This document shows, in pieces, positions 44,530 through 60,026 of a DNA stretch of 64,000 bases. The translations under genes and the position numbers were made by a program. The stretch comes from Megachile rotundata (taxonomy: Eukaryota; Arthropoda; Insecta; Hymenoptera; Megachilidae): assembly GCF_050947335.1 (NCBI RefSeq), contig NW_027473342.1, forward strand, positions 868,001 through 932,000. Direction: 5' to 3'. How positions within the stretch are numbered: the first letter of the stretch is position 1; every line of letters starts with the position of its first letter. The notes beneath the pieces were generated by a model that saw nothing but the letters and a program-made list of their open reading frames with translations, searched no databases and was not told the DNA's origin.

Positions 44530-45310
44530 CACACAATCACACAATCACAATCACGCAATCCCACAATCACGATTGCACAATCACAATCACACAATCACAA
44601 TTACACCATCACACAATCACACAATCTCACAATCACACAATCACACAATCACACAATCGCACAATCACACAATCGCACAATCACAATTACACAATCACAC
44701 AATCACACAATCACACAATCACACACTCACACAATCACACAATCACACAATCACACAATCACACACTCACACAATCACACAGACACAATCACACAATCAC
44801 AATCACACAATCACAATCACACAATCACAATCACACAACCACAATCACACAATCACACAATCACACAATCACACAATCACACAATCACACAATCACACAA
44901 TCACACAATCACACAATCACACAATCTCACAATCACACAATCACACAATCACACAACCACACAACCACACAATCACACAAGCACACAATCACACAATCAC
45001 ACAATCACACAATCACACAATCACACAATCACACAATCACACAACCACACAATCACACAACCACACAATAATACAACCACACAATCACTCAATCACACAA
45101 TCACACACTCACACAATCACACAGTCACAATCACACAATCACAATCACACAATCACACAATCACACAATCACACAATCACACACTCACACAATCACACAA
45201 TCACACAATCACACAATCACACACTCACACAATCACACAGTCACAATCACACAATCACAATCACACAATCACAATCACATAGTCACAATCACACAACCAC
45301 AATCACACAA
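44530..45310. repeat. Module M9, right copy
   Basis: Reproduces 38040-38820. Lacks the CAGACACTC variant and is one octamer longer near the end. Confidence 0.9.
44553..44609. repeat. Block C
   Basis: Offset 6,490 from 38063. Confidence 0.93.
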
Positions 45311-46060
45311 TCACACAATCACACAATCACACAATCACACAATCACACAATCACACAGTCACACAATCACACAATCACACAATCACACAATCACACAATC
45401 ACACAATCACACAATCACACACTTACACAATCACACAGTCGCAATCACACAATCACACAATCACACAATCACACAATCACAAAATCACACAACCACACAA
45501 TCACACAATCACACAATCACACAGTCACAATCACACAATCACACAATCACACAATCACACACTCACACAATCACACGATCACACAATCACACAATCACAC
45601 AACCACACAATCACACAACCACACAATCACTCAATCACACAATCACACACTCACACAATCACACAGTCACAATCACACAATCACACAATCACACAACCAC
45701 ACAATCACACAAGCACACAATCACTCAATCACACAATCACACAATCACACAATCACACAATCACACAATCACACAATCACACAATCACACAACCACACAA
45801 TCACACAATCACACAATCACACAACCACACACTCACACAATCACTCAATCACACAATCACACAATCACAATTACACCATCACACAATCACACAATCTCAC
45901 AATCACACAATCACAAAATCACACAATCACACAATCACACAATCACACAATCGCACAATCACAATTACACAATCACACAATCACACAATCACACAATCAC
46001 ACAATCACACAATCACACAGTCACACAATCACACAGTCACACAATCACACAATCACAATC

Positions 46061-46117
46061 ACGCAATCCCACAATCACGATTGCACAATCACAATCACAC
46101 AATCACAATTACACCAT
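46061..46117. repeat. Block C with doubled CCATC
   Basis: The only copy in which ACACCATC is followed by a second ACACCATC. Confidence 0.92.
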
Positions 46118-47060
46118 CACACCATCACACAATCACACAATCTCACAATCACACAATCACACAATCACACAATCGCACAATCACACAATCGCACAATCAC
46201 AATTACACAATCACACAATCACACAATCACACAATCACACAATCACACAATCACACAATCACACAATCACACAAGCACACAATCACTCAATCACACAATC
46301 ACACACTCACACAATCACACAGTCACAATCACACAATCACACAATCACACAATCACACAATCACCTAATCACACAATCACACAATCACACAACCACACAA
46401 TCACACAATCACACAATCACACAATCACACAATCACACACTCACACAATCACACACTCACACAATCACACAATCACACAATCACAAAATCACACAACCAC
46501 ACAATCACACAACCACACAATCACACAATCACACACTCACACAATCACACAGTCACAATCACACAATCACAATCACACAATCACAATCACGCAACCACAA
46601 TCACACAATCACAATCACACAACCACAATCACACATTCACACAATCACACAATCACACAATCACACAATCACACAATCACACAATCACACAATCACACAA
46701 TCACACAATCACACAATCACACAATCACACAATCACACAATCACACAATCACACAATCACACAATCACACAACCACACAATCACACAATCACACAATCAC
46801 AAGATCACACAATCACACAATCACACAATCACCTAATCACACAATCACACAATCACACAACCACACAATCACACAAGCACACAATCACTCAATCAGTCAA
46901 TCACACACTCACACAATCACACAATCACACAATCACACAATCACACAATCACACAATCACATAATCACACAATCACACAATCACACAATCACACAATCAC
47001 ACAATCACACAATCACACAATCACACAATCACACAGTCACACAATCACACAATCACAATC

Positions 47061-47117
47061 ACGCAATCCCACAATCACGATTGCGCAATCAGAATCACAC
47101 AATCACAATTACACCAT
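47061..47117. repeat. Block C, TTGCGC and AGAATC variants
   Basis: Two private changes: TTGCGCAATC for TTGCACAATC, and AGAATC for ACAATC just after it. Confidence 0.92.
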
Positions 47118-48470
47118 CACACAATCACACAATCTCACAATCACACAATCACACAATCACACAATCGCACAATCACACAATCGCACAATCACAATTACAC
47201 AATCACACAATCACACAATCACACAATCACACACTCACACAATCACACAATCACACAATCACACAATCACACACTCACACAATCACACAGACACAATCAC
47301 ACAATCACAATCACACAATCACAATCACACAATCACAATCACACAACCACAATCACACAATCACACAATCACACAATCACACAATCACACAATCACACAA
47401 TCACACAATCACACAGTCACACAATCACACAATCACACAATCACACAATCACACAATCACACAATCACACAATCACACAATCACACAATCACACAATCAC
47501 ACAACCACACAACCACACAATCACACAAGCACACAATCACACAATCACACAATCACACAATCACACAATCACACAATCACACAATCACACAATCACACAA
47601 CCACACAATCACACAACCACACAATCACACAACCACACAATCACTCAATCACACAATCACACACTCACACAATCACACAGTCACAATCACACAATCACAA
47701 TCACACAATCACACAATCACACAATCACACAATCACACACTCACACAATCACACAATCACACAATCACACAATCACACACTCACACAATCACACAGTCAC
47801 AATCACACAATCACAATCACACAATCACAATCACATAGTCACAATCACACAACCACAATCACACAATCACACAATCACACAATCACACAATCACACACTC
47901 ACACAATCACACAGTCACAATCACACAATCACACAATCACACAATCACACAATCACAAAATCACACAACCACGCAATCACACAATCACACAATCACAATC
48001 ACACAATCACAATCACACAACCACAATCACACAATCACACAATCACACAATCACACAATCACACAATCACACAATCACACTATCACACACTCACACAATC
48101 ACACACTCACACAATCACACAGTCACAATCACACAATCACACAATCACACAATCACCCAATCACAAAATCACACAACCACACAATCACACAATCACACAA
48201 TCACACAATCACACAATCACACACTCACACAATCACACAATCACAATCACACAATCACAATCACACAATCACAATCACACAGTCACAATCACACAACCAC
48301 AATCACACAATCACACGATCACACAATCACACAATCACACAATCACACAATCACACAATCACACAATCACACAATCACACAATCACACAATCACACAATC
48401 ACACAATCACACAATCACACAATCACACAATCACACAATCACACAGTCACACAATCACACAATCACAATC

Positions 48471-48527
48471 ACGCAATCCCACAATCACGATTGCACAATC
48501 ACAATCACACAATCACAATTACACCAT
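48471..48527. repeat. Block C
   Basis: Standard core. The usual TCGCAC/AATTAC tail is absent here and plain octamers follow. Confidence 0.92.
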
Positions 48528-49328
48528 CACACAATCACACAATCTCACAATCACACAATCACACAATCACACAATCACACAATCACACAATCACACAATC
48601 ACACAATCACACAATCACACAATCACACAATCACACAATCACACAACCACCCAACCACACAATCACACAAGCACACAATCACACAATCACACAATCACAC
48701 AATCACACAATCACACAATCACACAATCACACAATCACACAATCACACAACCACACAATCACACAACCACACAATCACACAACCGCACAATCACTCAATC
48801 ACACAATCACACACTCACACAATCACACAGTCACAATCACACAATCACAATCACACAATCACACAATCACACAATCACACAATCACACACTCACACAATC
48901 ACACAATCACACAATCACACAATGACACACTCACACAATCACACAGTCACAATCACACAATCACAATCACACAATCACAATCACATAGTCACAATCACAC
49001 AACCACAATCACACAATCACACAATCACACAATCACACAATCACACAATCACACAATCACACAATCGCACAATCACACAATCGCACAATCACACAATCAC
49101 ACAATCACACAGTCACACAATCACACAATCACACAATCACACAATCACACAATCACACAATCACACACTTACACAATCACACAGTCACAATCACACAATC
49201 ACACAATCACACAATCACACAATCACACAATCACAAAATCACACAACCACACAATCACACAATCACACAATCACACAGTCACAATCACACAATCACACAA
49301 TCACACACTCACACAATCACACAATCAC

Positions 49329-49380
49329 ACGATCACACAATCACACGATCACACGATCACACAATCACACAATCACGCAA
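49329..49380. repeat. Block B, truncated
   Basis: The three GATC units and ACGCAATC are present, but the whole GGTC/GGCC ladder is missing and plain octamers follow. Confidence 0.92.
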
Positions 49381-49476
49381 TCACACAATCACACAATCAC
49401 ACAATCACACAATCACACAATCACACAATCACACAATCACACAATCACACAGTCACACAATCACACAATCACAATC

Positions 49477-49533
49477 ACGCAATCCCACAATCACGATTGC
49501 ACAATCACAATCACACAATCACAATTACACCAT
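49477..49533. repeat. Block C
   Basis: Standard form, 97 bp after the truncated block B. Confidence 0.93.
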
Positions 49534-50576
49534 CACACAATCACACAATCTCACAATCACACAATCACACAATCACACAATCGCACAATCACACAATCGC
49601 ACAATCACAATTACACAATCACACAATCACACAATCACACAATCACACACTCACACAATCACACAATCACACAATCACACAATCACACACTCACACAATC
49701 ACACAGACACAATCACACAATCACAATCACACAATCACAATCACACAATCACAATCACACAACCACAATCACACAATCACACAATCACACAATCACACAA
49801 TCACACAATCACACAATCACATAATCACACAATCACACAACCACACAATCACACAACCACACAATCACACAATCACACAATCACACAATCACACACTCAC
49901 ACAATCACACAATCACACAATCACACAATCACACACTCACACAATCACACAGTCACAATCACACAATCACAATCACACAACCACACAATCACACAATCAC
50001 ACAATCACACAATCACACAATCACACAATCACACAATCACACAACCACACAATCACACAACCACACAATCACACAACCACACAATCACTCAATCACACAA
50101 TCACACACTCACACAATCACACAGTCACAATCACACAATCACAATCACACAATCACACAATCACACAATCACACAATCACACACTCACACAATCACACAA
50201 TCACACAATCACACAATCACACACTCACACAATCACACAGTCACAATCACACAATCACAATCACACAATCACAATCACATAGTCACAATCACACAACCAC
50301 AATCACACAATCACACAATCACACAATCACACAATCACACAATCACACAATCGCACAATCACACAATCGCACAATCACACAATCACACAATCACACAGTC
50401 ACACAATCACACAATCACACAATCACGCAATCACACAATCACACAATCACACACTTACACAATCACACAGTCACAATCACACAATCACACAATCACACAA
50501 TCACACAATCACAAAATCACACAACCACACAATCACACAATCACACAATCACACACTCACACAATCACACAATCAC

Positions 50577-50714
50577 ACCATCACACAATCACACGATCAC
50601 ACGATCACACAATCACACAATCACGCAATCACAATCTCGGTCACTCAATCACGGCCACACAATCACGGTCACACAATCACGGTCACACAATCACGGTCAC
50701 ACAATCACGGTCAC
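50577..50714. repeat. Block B, type c, last copy, first GATC unit mutated
   Basis: The first unit reads ACACCATC instead of ACACGATC. Four GGTC rungs. Confidence 0.94.
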
Positions 50715-50946
50715 ACAATCACACAATCACACAATCACACAATCACACAATCACACAATCACACAGTCACACAATCACACAATCACACAGTCACACAATC
50801 ACACAATCACGGTCACACAATCACGGTCACACAATCACACAATCACACAATCACACAATCACACAATCACACAATCACACAATCACACAATCACACAATC
50901 ACACAATCACACAATCACACAGTCACACAATCACACAATCACAATC

Positions 50947-51003
50947 ACGCAATCCCACAATCACGATTGCACAATCACAATCACACAATCACAATTACAC
51001 CAT
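50947..51003. repeat. Block C, first of the 428-bp pair
   Basis: Standard form. Confidence 0.93.
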
Positions 51004-51374
51004 CACACAATCACACAATCTCACAATCACACAATCACACAATCACACAATCGCACAATCACACAATCGCACAATCACAATTACACAATCACACAATCAC
51101 ACAATCACACAATCACACACTCACACAATCACACAATCACACACTCACACAATCACACAGACACAATCACACAATCACAATCACACAATCACAATCACAC
51201 AATCACAATCACACAATCACAATCACACAACCACACAATCACACAAGCACACAATCACTCAATCAGTCAATCACACACTCACACAATCACACAATCACAC
51301 TATCACACAATCACACAATCACACAATCACACAATCACACAATCACACAGTCACACAATCACACAATCACAATC

Positions 51375-51431
51375 ACGCAATCCCACAATCACGATTGCAC
51401 AATCACAATCACACAATCACAATTACACCAT
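51375..51431. repeat. Block C, second of the 428-bp pair
   Basis: Standard form. Confidence 0.93.
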
Positions 51432-51858
51432 CACACAATCACACAATCTCACAATCACACAATCACACAATCACACAATCGCACAATCACACAATCGCAC
51501 AATCACAATTACACAATCACACAATCACACAATCACACAATCACACACTCACACAATCACACAATCACACACTCACACAATCACACAGACACAATCACAC
51601 AATCACAATCACACAATCACAATCACACAATCACAATCACACAATCACAATCACACAACCACACAATCACACAAGCACACAATCACTCAATCAGTCAATC
51701 ACACACTCACACAATCACACAATCACACTATCACACAATCACACAATCACATAATCACACAATCACACAATCACACAATCACACAATCACACAATCACAC
51801 AATCACACAATCACACAATCACACAATCACACAGTCACACAATCACACAATCACAATC

Positions 51859-51915
51859 ACGCAATCCCACAATCACGATTGCACAATCACAATCACACAA
51901 TCACAATTACACCAT
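51859..51915. repeat. Block C
   Basis: Standard form. Confidence 0.93.
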
Positions 51916-52594
51916 CACACAATCACACAATCTCACAATCACACAATCACACAATCACACAATCGCACAATCACACAATCGCACAATCACAATTACACAA
52001 TCACACAATCACACAATCACACAATCACACACTCACACAATCACACAATCACACAATCACACAATCACACACTCACACAATCACACAGACACAATCACAC
52101 AATCACAATCACACAATCACACAATCACACAATCACACAATCACACACTCACACAATCACACAATCACACAATCACACAATCACACACTCACACAATCAC
52201 ACAGTCACAATCACACAATCACAATCACACAATCACAATCACATAGTCACAATCACACAACCACAATCACACAATCACACAATCACACAATCGCACAATC
52301 ACACAATCACACAATCACACAATCGCGCAATCACACAATCGCACAATCACACAATCACACAATCACACAGTCACACAATCACACAATCACACAATCACAC
52401 AATCACACAATCACACAATCACACACTCACACAATCACACAGTCACAATCACACAGTCACACAATCACACAATCACACAATCACAAAATCACACAACCAC
52501 ACAATCACACAATCACACAATCACACAGTCACAATCACACAATCACACAATCACACAATCACACAATCACACACTCACACAATCACACAATCAC

Positions 52595-52732
52595 ACGATC
52601 ACACAATCACACGATCACACGATCACACAATCACACAATCACGCAATCACAATCACGGTCACTCAATCACGGCCACACAATCACGGTCACACAATCACGG
52701 TCACACAATCACGGTCACACAATCACGGTCAC
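52595..52732. repeat. Block B, type a, four GGTC rungs
   Basis: 138 bp. First type-a copy to the right of the type-c zone. Confidence 0.95.
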
Positions 52733-53344
52733 ACAATCACACAATCACACAATCACACAATCACACAGTCACTATCACACAATCACACAATCACACAATC
52801 ACACAATCACACAATCACACAACCACACAATCACACAACCACACAATCACTCAATCACACAATCACACACTCACACAATCACACAGTCACAATCACACAA
52901 TCACACAATCACACAATCACACAATCACACAATCACACAATCACACACTCACACAATCACACAATCACACAACCACACAATCACACACTCACACAATCAC
53001 ACAGTCACAATCACACAGTCACAATCACACAACCACAATCACACAATCACACAATCACACTATCACACAATCACACAATCACACAATCACACAATCACAC
53101 AATCACACAATCACACAATCACACAATCACACAATCACACAATCACACAATCACACAATCACACAATCACACACTCACACAATCACACACTCACACAATC
53201 ACACAATCACACAATCACAAAATCACACAACCACACAATCACACAACCACACAATCACACAATCACACACTCACACAATCACACAGTCACAATCACACAA
53301 TCACAATCACACAATCACAATCAAACAACCACAATCACACAACC

Positions 53345-55385
53345 ACAATCACACAACCACAATCACACATTCACACAATCACACAATCACACAATCACAC
53401 AATCACACAATCACACAATCACACAATCACACAATCACACAATCACACAATCACACAATCACACAATCACACAATCACACAATCACACAATCACACAATC
53501 ACACAATCACACAACCACACAATCACACAATCACACAATCACAAGATCACACAATCACACAATCACACAATCACCTAATCACACAATCACACAATCACAC
53601 AACCACACAATCACACAAGCACACAATCACTCAATCACACAATCACACACTCACACAATCACACAGTCACAATCACACAGTCACAATCACACAATCACAA
53701 TCACACAATCACACAATCACACAATCACACAATCACACAATCACACAATCACACAATCACACAATCACACAATCACACAATCACACAATCACACAATCAC
53801 ACAATCACACAATCACACAATCACACAATCACACAATCACACAATCACACAATCACACAATCACAAAATCACCTAATCACACAATCACACAATCACACAA
53901 CCACACAATCACACAAGCACACAATCACTCAATCAGACAATCACACACTCACACAATCACACAATCACACAATCACAAAATCACACAAACACACAATCAC
54001 ACAACCACACAATCACACAACCACACAATCACTCAATCACACAATCACACACTCACACAATCACACAGTCACAATCACACAATCACACAATCACACAATC
54101 ACCTAATCACACAATCACACAATCACACAACCACACAATCGCACAATCACACAATCACACAATCACACAATCACACAATCACACAATCACACAGTCACAC
54201 AATCACACAATCACACAATCACACAATCACACACTCACACAATCACACAGTCACAATCACACAATCACAATCACACAGTCACAATCACACAATCACACAA
54301 TCACACAATCACACAATCACAAAATCACACAACCACACAATCACACAATCACACAATCACACAGTCACAATCACACAATCACACAATCACACAATCACAC
54401 ACTCACACAATCACACAATCACACGATCACACAATCACACGATCACACGATCACACAATCACACAATCACGCAATCACAATCACGGTCACTCAATCACGG
54501 CCACACAATCACGGTCACACAATCACGGTCACACAATCACACAATCACACAGTCACTATCACACAATCACACAATCACACAATCACACAATCACACAATC
54601 ACACAACCACACAATCACACAACCACACAATCACTCAATCACACAATCACACACTCACACAATCACACAGTCACAATCACACAATCACACAATCACACAA
54701 TCACACAATCACACAATCACACAATCACACACTCACACAATCACACAATCACATAATCACACAATCACACAATCACACACTCACACAATCACACAGTCAC
54801 AATCACACAGTCACAATCACACAACCACAATCACACAATCACACAATCACACAATCACACAATCACACAATCACACAATCACACAATCACACAATCACAC
54901 AATCACACAATCACACAATCACACAATCACACAATCACACAATCACACAATCACACAATCACACAATCACACAATCACACAAGCACACAATCACTGAATC
55001 ACACAATCACACACTCACACAATCACACAGTCACAATCACACAATCACACAATCACACAATCACCTAATCACACAATCACACAATCACACAACCACACAA
55101 TCACACAATCACACAATCACACAATCACACACTCACACAATCACACTCTCACACAATCACACAATCACACAATCACAAAATCACACAACCACACAATCAC
55201 ACAACCACAGAATCACACAATCACACACTCACACAATCACACAGTCACAATCACACAATCACAATCACACAATCACAATCAAACAACCACAATCACACAA
55301 CCACAATCACACAACCACAATCACACATTCACACAATCACACAATCACACAATCACACAATCACACAATCACACAATCACACAAT
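53345..55385. repeat. Module M10, left copy (partner 61960-64000, offset 8,615)
   Basis: Every landmark checked has offset exactly 8,615: CATTC 53368, ACAAGATC 53543, AAATCACCTA 53866, block B 54423, CACTGAATC 54993, CACTCTC 55146, CAGAATC 55210 and CATTC 55326. No difference was noticed over about 2 kb. The partner runs off the window, so the duplication is at least this long. Confidence 0.95.
54423..54532. repeat. Block B, type a, two GGTC rungs
   Basis: 110 bp, two rungs shorter than most copies nearby; the same shortening occurs in the partner at 63038. Confidence 0.95.
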
Positions 55386-55570
55386 CACACAATCACACAA
55401 TCACACAATCACACAATCACACAATCACACAATCACACAATCACACAATCACACAATCACACAATCACACAATCACACAATCACACAATCACACAATCAC
55501 ACAATCACACAATCACACAATCACACAATCACACAATCACACAATCACACAATCACACAATCACACAATC
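55331..55570. repeat. Longest pure octamer run found, 30 units
   Basis: 240 bp of uninterrupted ACACAATC between ACACATTC and ACACAAGC. The matching run at the right end starts near 63946 and is cut by the window edge. Confidence 0.93.
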
Positions 55571-55982
55571 ACACAAGCACACAATCACTCAATCACACAA
55601 TCACACACTCACACAATCACACAGTCACAATCACACAATCACACAATCACACAATCACACAATCACACAATCACACAATCACACAATCACACAATCACAC
55701 AATCATACAATCACACAATCACACAATCACACAATCACACAACCACACAACCACACAATCACACAAGCACACAATCACACAATCACACAATCACACAATC
55801 ACACAATCACACAATCACACAACCACACAATCACACAACCACACTATCACACAACCACACAATCACTCAATCACACAATCACACACTCACACAATCACAC
55901 AGTTACAATCACACAATCACAATCACACAATCACACAATCACACAATCACACAATCACACAATCACACAATCACACAATCAC

Positions 55983-56118
55983 ACGATCACATGATCACAC
56001 AATCACACAATCACGCAATCACAATCACGGTCACTCAATCACGGCCACACAATCACGGTCACACAATCACGGTCACACAATCACGGTCACACAATCACGG
56101 TCACACAATCACGGTCAC
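55983..56118. repeat. Block B, type a, five GGTC rungs, altered GATC units
   Basis: Longest ladder in the window. Only one ACACGATC remains; the next reads ACATGATC, giving an isolated ATG at 55991. Confidence 0.94.
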
Positions 56119-56218
56119 ACAATCACACAATCACACAATCACACAATCACACAATCACACAATCACACAATCACACAATCACACAATCACACAGTCACAC
56201 GATCACACAATCACAATC

Positions 56219-56275
56219 ACGCAATCCCACAATCACGATTGCACAATCACAATCACACAATCACAATTACACCAT
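56219..56275. repeat. Block C
   Basis: Standard form, preceded by an ACACGATC unit. Confidence 0.93.
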
Positions 56276-56712
56276 CACACAATCACACAATCTCACAATC
56301 ACACAATCACACAATCACACAATCGCACAATCACACAATCGCACAATCACAATTACACAATCACACAATCACACAATCACACAACCACACACTCACACAA
56401 TCACACAATCACACAATCACACAATCACACACTCACACAATCACACAGACACAATCACACAATCACAATCACACAATCACAATCACACAATCACAATCAA
56501 ACAACCACACAATCACACAAGCACACAATCACTCAATCAGTCAATCACACACTCACACAATCACACAATCACACAATCACACAATCACACAATCACACAA
56601 TCACATAATCACACAATCACACAATCACACAATCACACAATCACACAATCACACAATCACACAATCACACAATCACACAATCACACAGTCACACAATCAC
56701 ACAATCACAATC

Positions 56713-56769
56713 ACGCAATCCCACAATCACGATTGCACAATCACAATCACACAATCACAATTACACCAT
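56713..56769. repeat. Block C, last copy
   Basis: Standard core. The tail switches at about 56810 to CTC/CAGTC instead of TCGCAC. Confidence 0.93.
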
Positions 56770-56968
56770 CACACAATCACACAATCTCACAATCACACAA
56801 TCACACACTCACACAATCACACAGTCACAATCACACAATCACACAATCACACAATCACACAATCACAAAATCACACAACCACACAATCACACAATCACAC
56901 AATCACACAGTCACAATCACACAATCACACAATCACACAATCACACACTCACACAATCACACAATCAC

Positions 56969-57106
56969 ACGATCACACAATCACACGATCACACGATCAC
57001 ACAATCACACAATCACGCAATCACAATCACGGTCACTCAATCACGGCCACACAATCACGGTCACACAATCACGGTCACACAATCACGGTCACACAATCAC
57101 GGTCAC
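56969..57106. repeat. Block B, type a, four GGTC rungs
   Basis: 138 bp; followed by CAGTCACACAGTCACTATC. Confidence 0.95.
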
Positions 57107-58284
57107 ACAATCACACAATCACACAATCACACAATCACACAGTCACACAGTCACTATCACACAATCACACAATCACACAATCACACAATCACACAACCAC
57201 ACAATCACACAACCACACAATCACTCAATCACACAATCACACACTCACACAATCACACAGTCACAATCACACAATCACACAATCACACAATCACACAATC
57301 ACACAATCACACAATCACACAATCACACAACCACACAATCACACAATCACACAATCACAAGATCACACAATCACACAATCACACAATCACCTAATCACAC
57401 AATCACAGAATCACACAACCACACAATCACACAAGCACACAATCACTCAATCACACAATCACGCACTCACACAATCACACAGTCACAATCACACAATCAC
57501 ACAATCACACAATCACACAATCACCTAATCACACAATCACACAATCACACAACCACACAATCACACAAGCACACAATCACTCAATCAGACAATCACACAC
57601 TCACACAATCACACAATCACACAATCACACAATCACACAATCACACAATCACACAATCACACACTCACACAATCACACAATCACACAATCACAAAATCAC
57701 ACAACCACACAATCACACAACCACACAATCACACAATCACACACTCACACAATCACACAGTCACAATCACACAATCACAATCACACAATCACAATCACAC
57801 AATCACAATCACACAACCACAATCACACAACCACAATCACACAACCACAATCACACATTTACACAATCACACAATCACACAATCACACAATCACACAATC
57901 ACACAATCACACAATCACACAATCACACAATCACACAATCACACAATCACACAATCACACAATCACACAATCACACAATCACACAATCACACAACCACAC
58001 AATCACACAACCACACAATCACACAACCACACAATCACTCAATCACACAATCACACACTCACACAATCACACAGTCACAATCACACAATCACAATCACAC
58101 AATCACACAATCACACAATCACACAATCACACACTCACACAATCACACAATCACACAATCACACAATCACATACTCACACAATCACACAGTCACAATCAC
58201 ACAATCACAATCACACAATCACAATCACACAATCACAATCACACAGTCACAATCACACAACCACAATCATACAATCACGCAATC

Positions 58285-58476
58285 ACACAATCACACAATC
58301 ACACAATCACACAATCACACAATCACACAATCACACAATCACACAATCACACAATCACACAATCACACAATCACACAATCACACAATCACACAATCACAC
58401 AATCACACAATCACACAATCACACAATCACACAATCACACAATCACACAATCACACAATCACACAATCACACAATC
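58285..58476. repeat. Pure octamer run, 24 units
   Basis: Between ACGCAATC and AGTACACAC. Its partner (61387-61650) has 33 units including one ACACAAAC, which accounts exactly for the 64-bp offset step. Confidence 0.93.
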
Positions 58477-58480
58477 ACAC

Positions 58481-58489
58481 AGTACACAC
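58481..58489. repeat. Block D
   Basis: AGTACACAC; after a gap of about 27 kb without any, block D reappears here. Confidence 0.9.
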
Positions 58490-59545
58490 AATCACAATCA
58501 CACAATCACAATTACACAATCGCACAATAACACAATCGCACAATCACACAATCACACAATCACACAATCACACAATCACACAATCACACAATCACACAAT
58601 CACACAATCACACAACCACACAATCACACAACCACACAATCACACAACCACACAACCACACAGTCACACAACCACACAATCACACAACCACACAATCACT
58701 CAATCACACAATCACACACTCACACAATCACACAGTCACAATCACACAATCACAATCACACAATCACAATCACACAATCACAATCACACAACCACAATCA
58801 CACAACCACAATCACACAACCACAATCACACATTCACACAATCACACAATCACACAATCACACAATCACACAATCACACAATCACCTAATCACACAATCA
58901 CACAATCACACAACCACACAATCACACAAGCACACAACCACTCAATCACACAATCACACAATCACACAATCACACACTCACACAATCACAATCACACAAT
59001 CACAATCACAATCACACAATCACAATCACACAATCACAATCACACAACCACAATCACACAATCACACAATCACACAATCACACAATCACACAATCACACA
59101 ATCACACAATCACACAATCACACAATCACACAATCACACAATCACACAATCACACAATCACACAATCACACAATCACCTAATCACACAATCACACAATCA
59201 CTCAATCACGCAATCACACAATCACACAATCACACAATCACACAACCAGACAATCACACAATCACACAACCACACAACCACACAATCACACAACCACACA
59301 ATCACACAACCACACAATCACTCAATCACACAATCACACACTCACACAATCACACAGTCACAATCACACAATCACAATCACACAATCACAATCTCACAGT
59401 CACAATCACACAACCACAATCATACAATCACACAATCACACAATCACACAATCACACAATCACACAATCACACAATCACACAATCACACAATCACACAAT
59501 CACACAATCACACAATCACACAATCACACAATCACACAATCACAC

Positions 59546-59554
59546 AGTACACAC
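59546..59554. repeat. Block D
   Basis: AGTACACAC followed by hexamers, AATTAC and TCGCAC. Confidence 0.9.
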
Positions 59555-59888
59555 AATCACAATCACACAATCACAATTACACAATCGCACAATCACACAA
59601 TCGCACAATCACACAATCACACAATCACACAGTCACACAATCACACAATCACACAATCACACTATCACACAATCACACAATCACACAATCACACAATCAC
59701 ACACTCACACAATCACACACTCACACAATCACACAGTCACAATCACACAATCACACAATCACACAATCACACAATCACACAATCACAAAATCACACAACC
59801 ACACAATCACACAATCACACAATCACACAGTCACAATCACACAATCACACAATCACACAATCACACACTCACACAATCACACAATCAC

Positions 59889-60026
59889 ACGATCACACAA
59901 TCACACGATCACACGATCACACAATCACACAATCACGCAATCACAATCACGGTCACTCAATCACGGCCACACAATCACGGTCACACAATCACGGTCACAC
60001 AATCACGGTCACACAATCACGGTCAC
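59889..60026. repeat. Block B, type a, four GGTC rungs
   Basis: 138 bp; offset 2,920 from 56969. Confidence 0.95.

Larger units (their letters stand above)
43109..44530. repeat. C-rich array
   Basis: Two block C copies 538 bp apart, two isolated GGTC rungs near 43207 and 43221, an AGTCAATC variant at about 43691, and ACATAATC. Otherwise octamers and hexamer steps. Confidence 0.82.
45310..50945. repeat. C-rich octamer array
   Basis: Four block C copies, a truncated and a full type-c block B, CACTTAC sites, three ACATAGTC sites (47835, 48985, 50279), ACAAGATC near 46801 and AGAATC inside a block C. A + frame stays open to 48925. Runs of plain octamer fill the rest; no gene seen. Confidence 0.82.
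50945..51800. repeat. 428-bp direct tandem duplication
   Basis: 50945-51372 and 51373-51800 are head-to-tail. Each holds block C, TCGCAC, AATTAC, ACAGACAC, ACAAGC, the uncommon AGTCAATC and ACACTATC, in the same order. Block C copies are 428 bp apart, which is not a multiple of 8, so whole modules rather than octamers were duplicated. Confidence 0.92.
51800..53345. repeat. Array with block C and return of type-a block B
   Basis: Block C 484 bp after the previous one, ACATAGTC with TAG (52243), TCGCGC near 52323, then block B without the TCTCGG change. AAACAACC appears near 53321. No gene seen. Confidence 0.82.
55385..57358. repeat. Array with two block C and two block B copies
   Basis: Contains the last two C blocks (494 bp apart), a five-rung block B and a four-rung block B. 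CAGTTAC near 55901 and CACTATC near 55843 are local variants. No gene seen. Confidence 0.83.
57358..58860. repeat. Module M11, left copy (partner 60468-62030)
   Basis: Offsets: 3,110 (ACAAGATC 57361, ACGCAC 57461), 3,102 (ACCTAATC 57524, CATTTAC 57856), 3,110 (ACATACTC 58171), 3,174 (AGTAC 58481, CAATAAC about 58527, CAGTCAC 58661). The steps are -8, +8 and +64. Confidence 0.92.
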
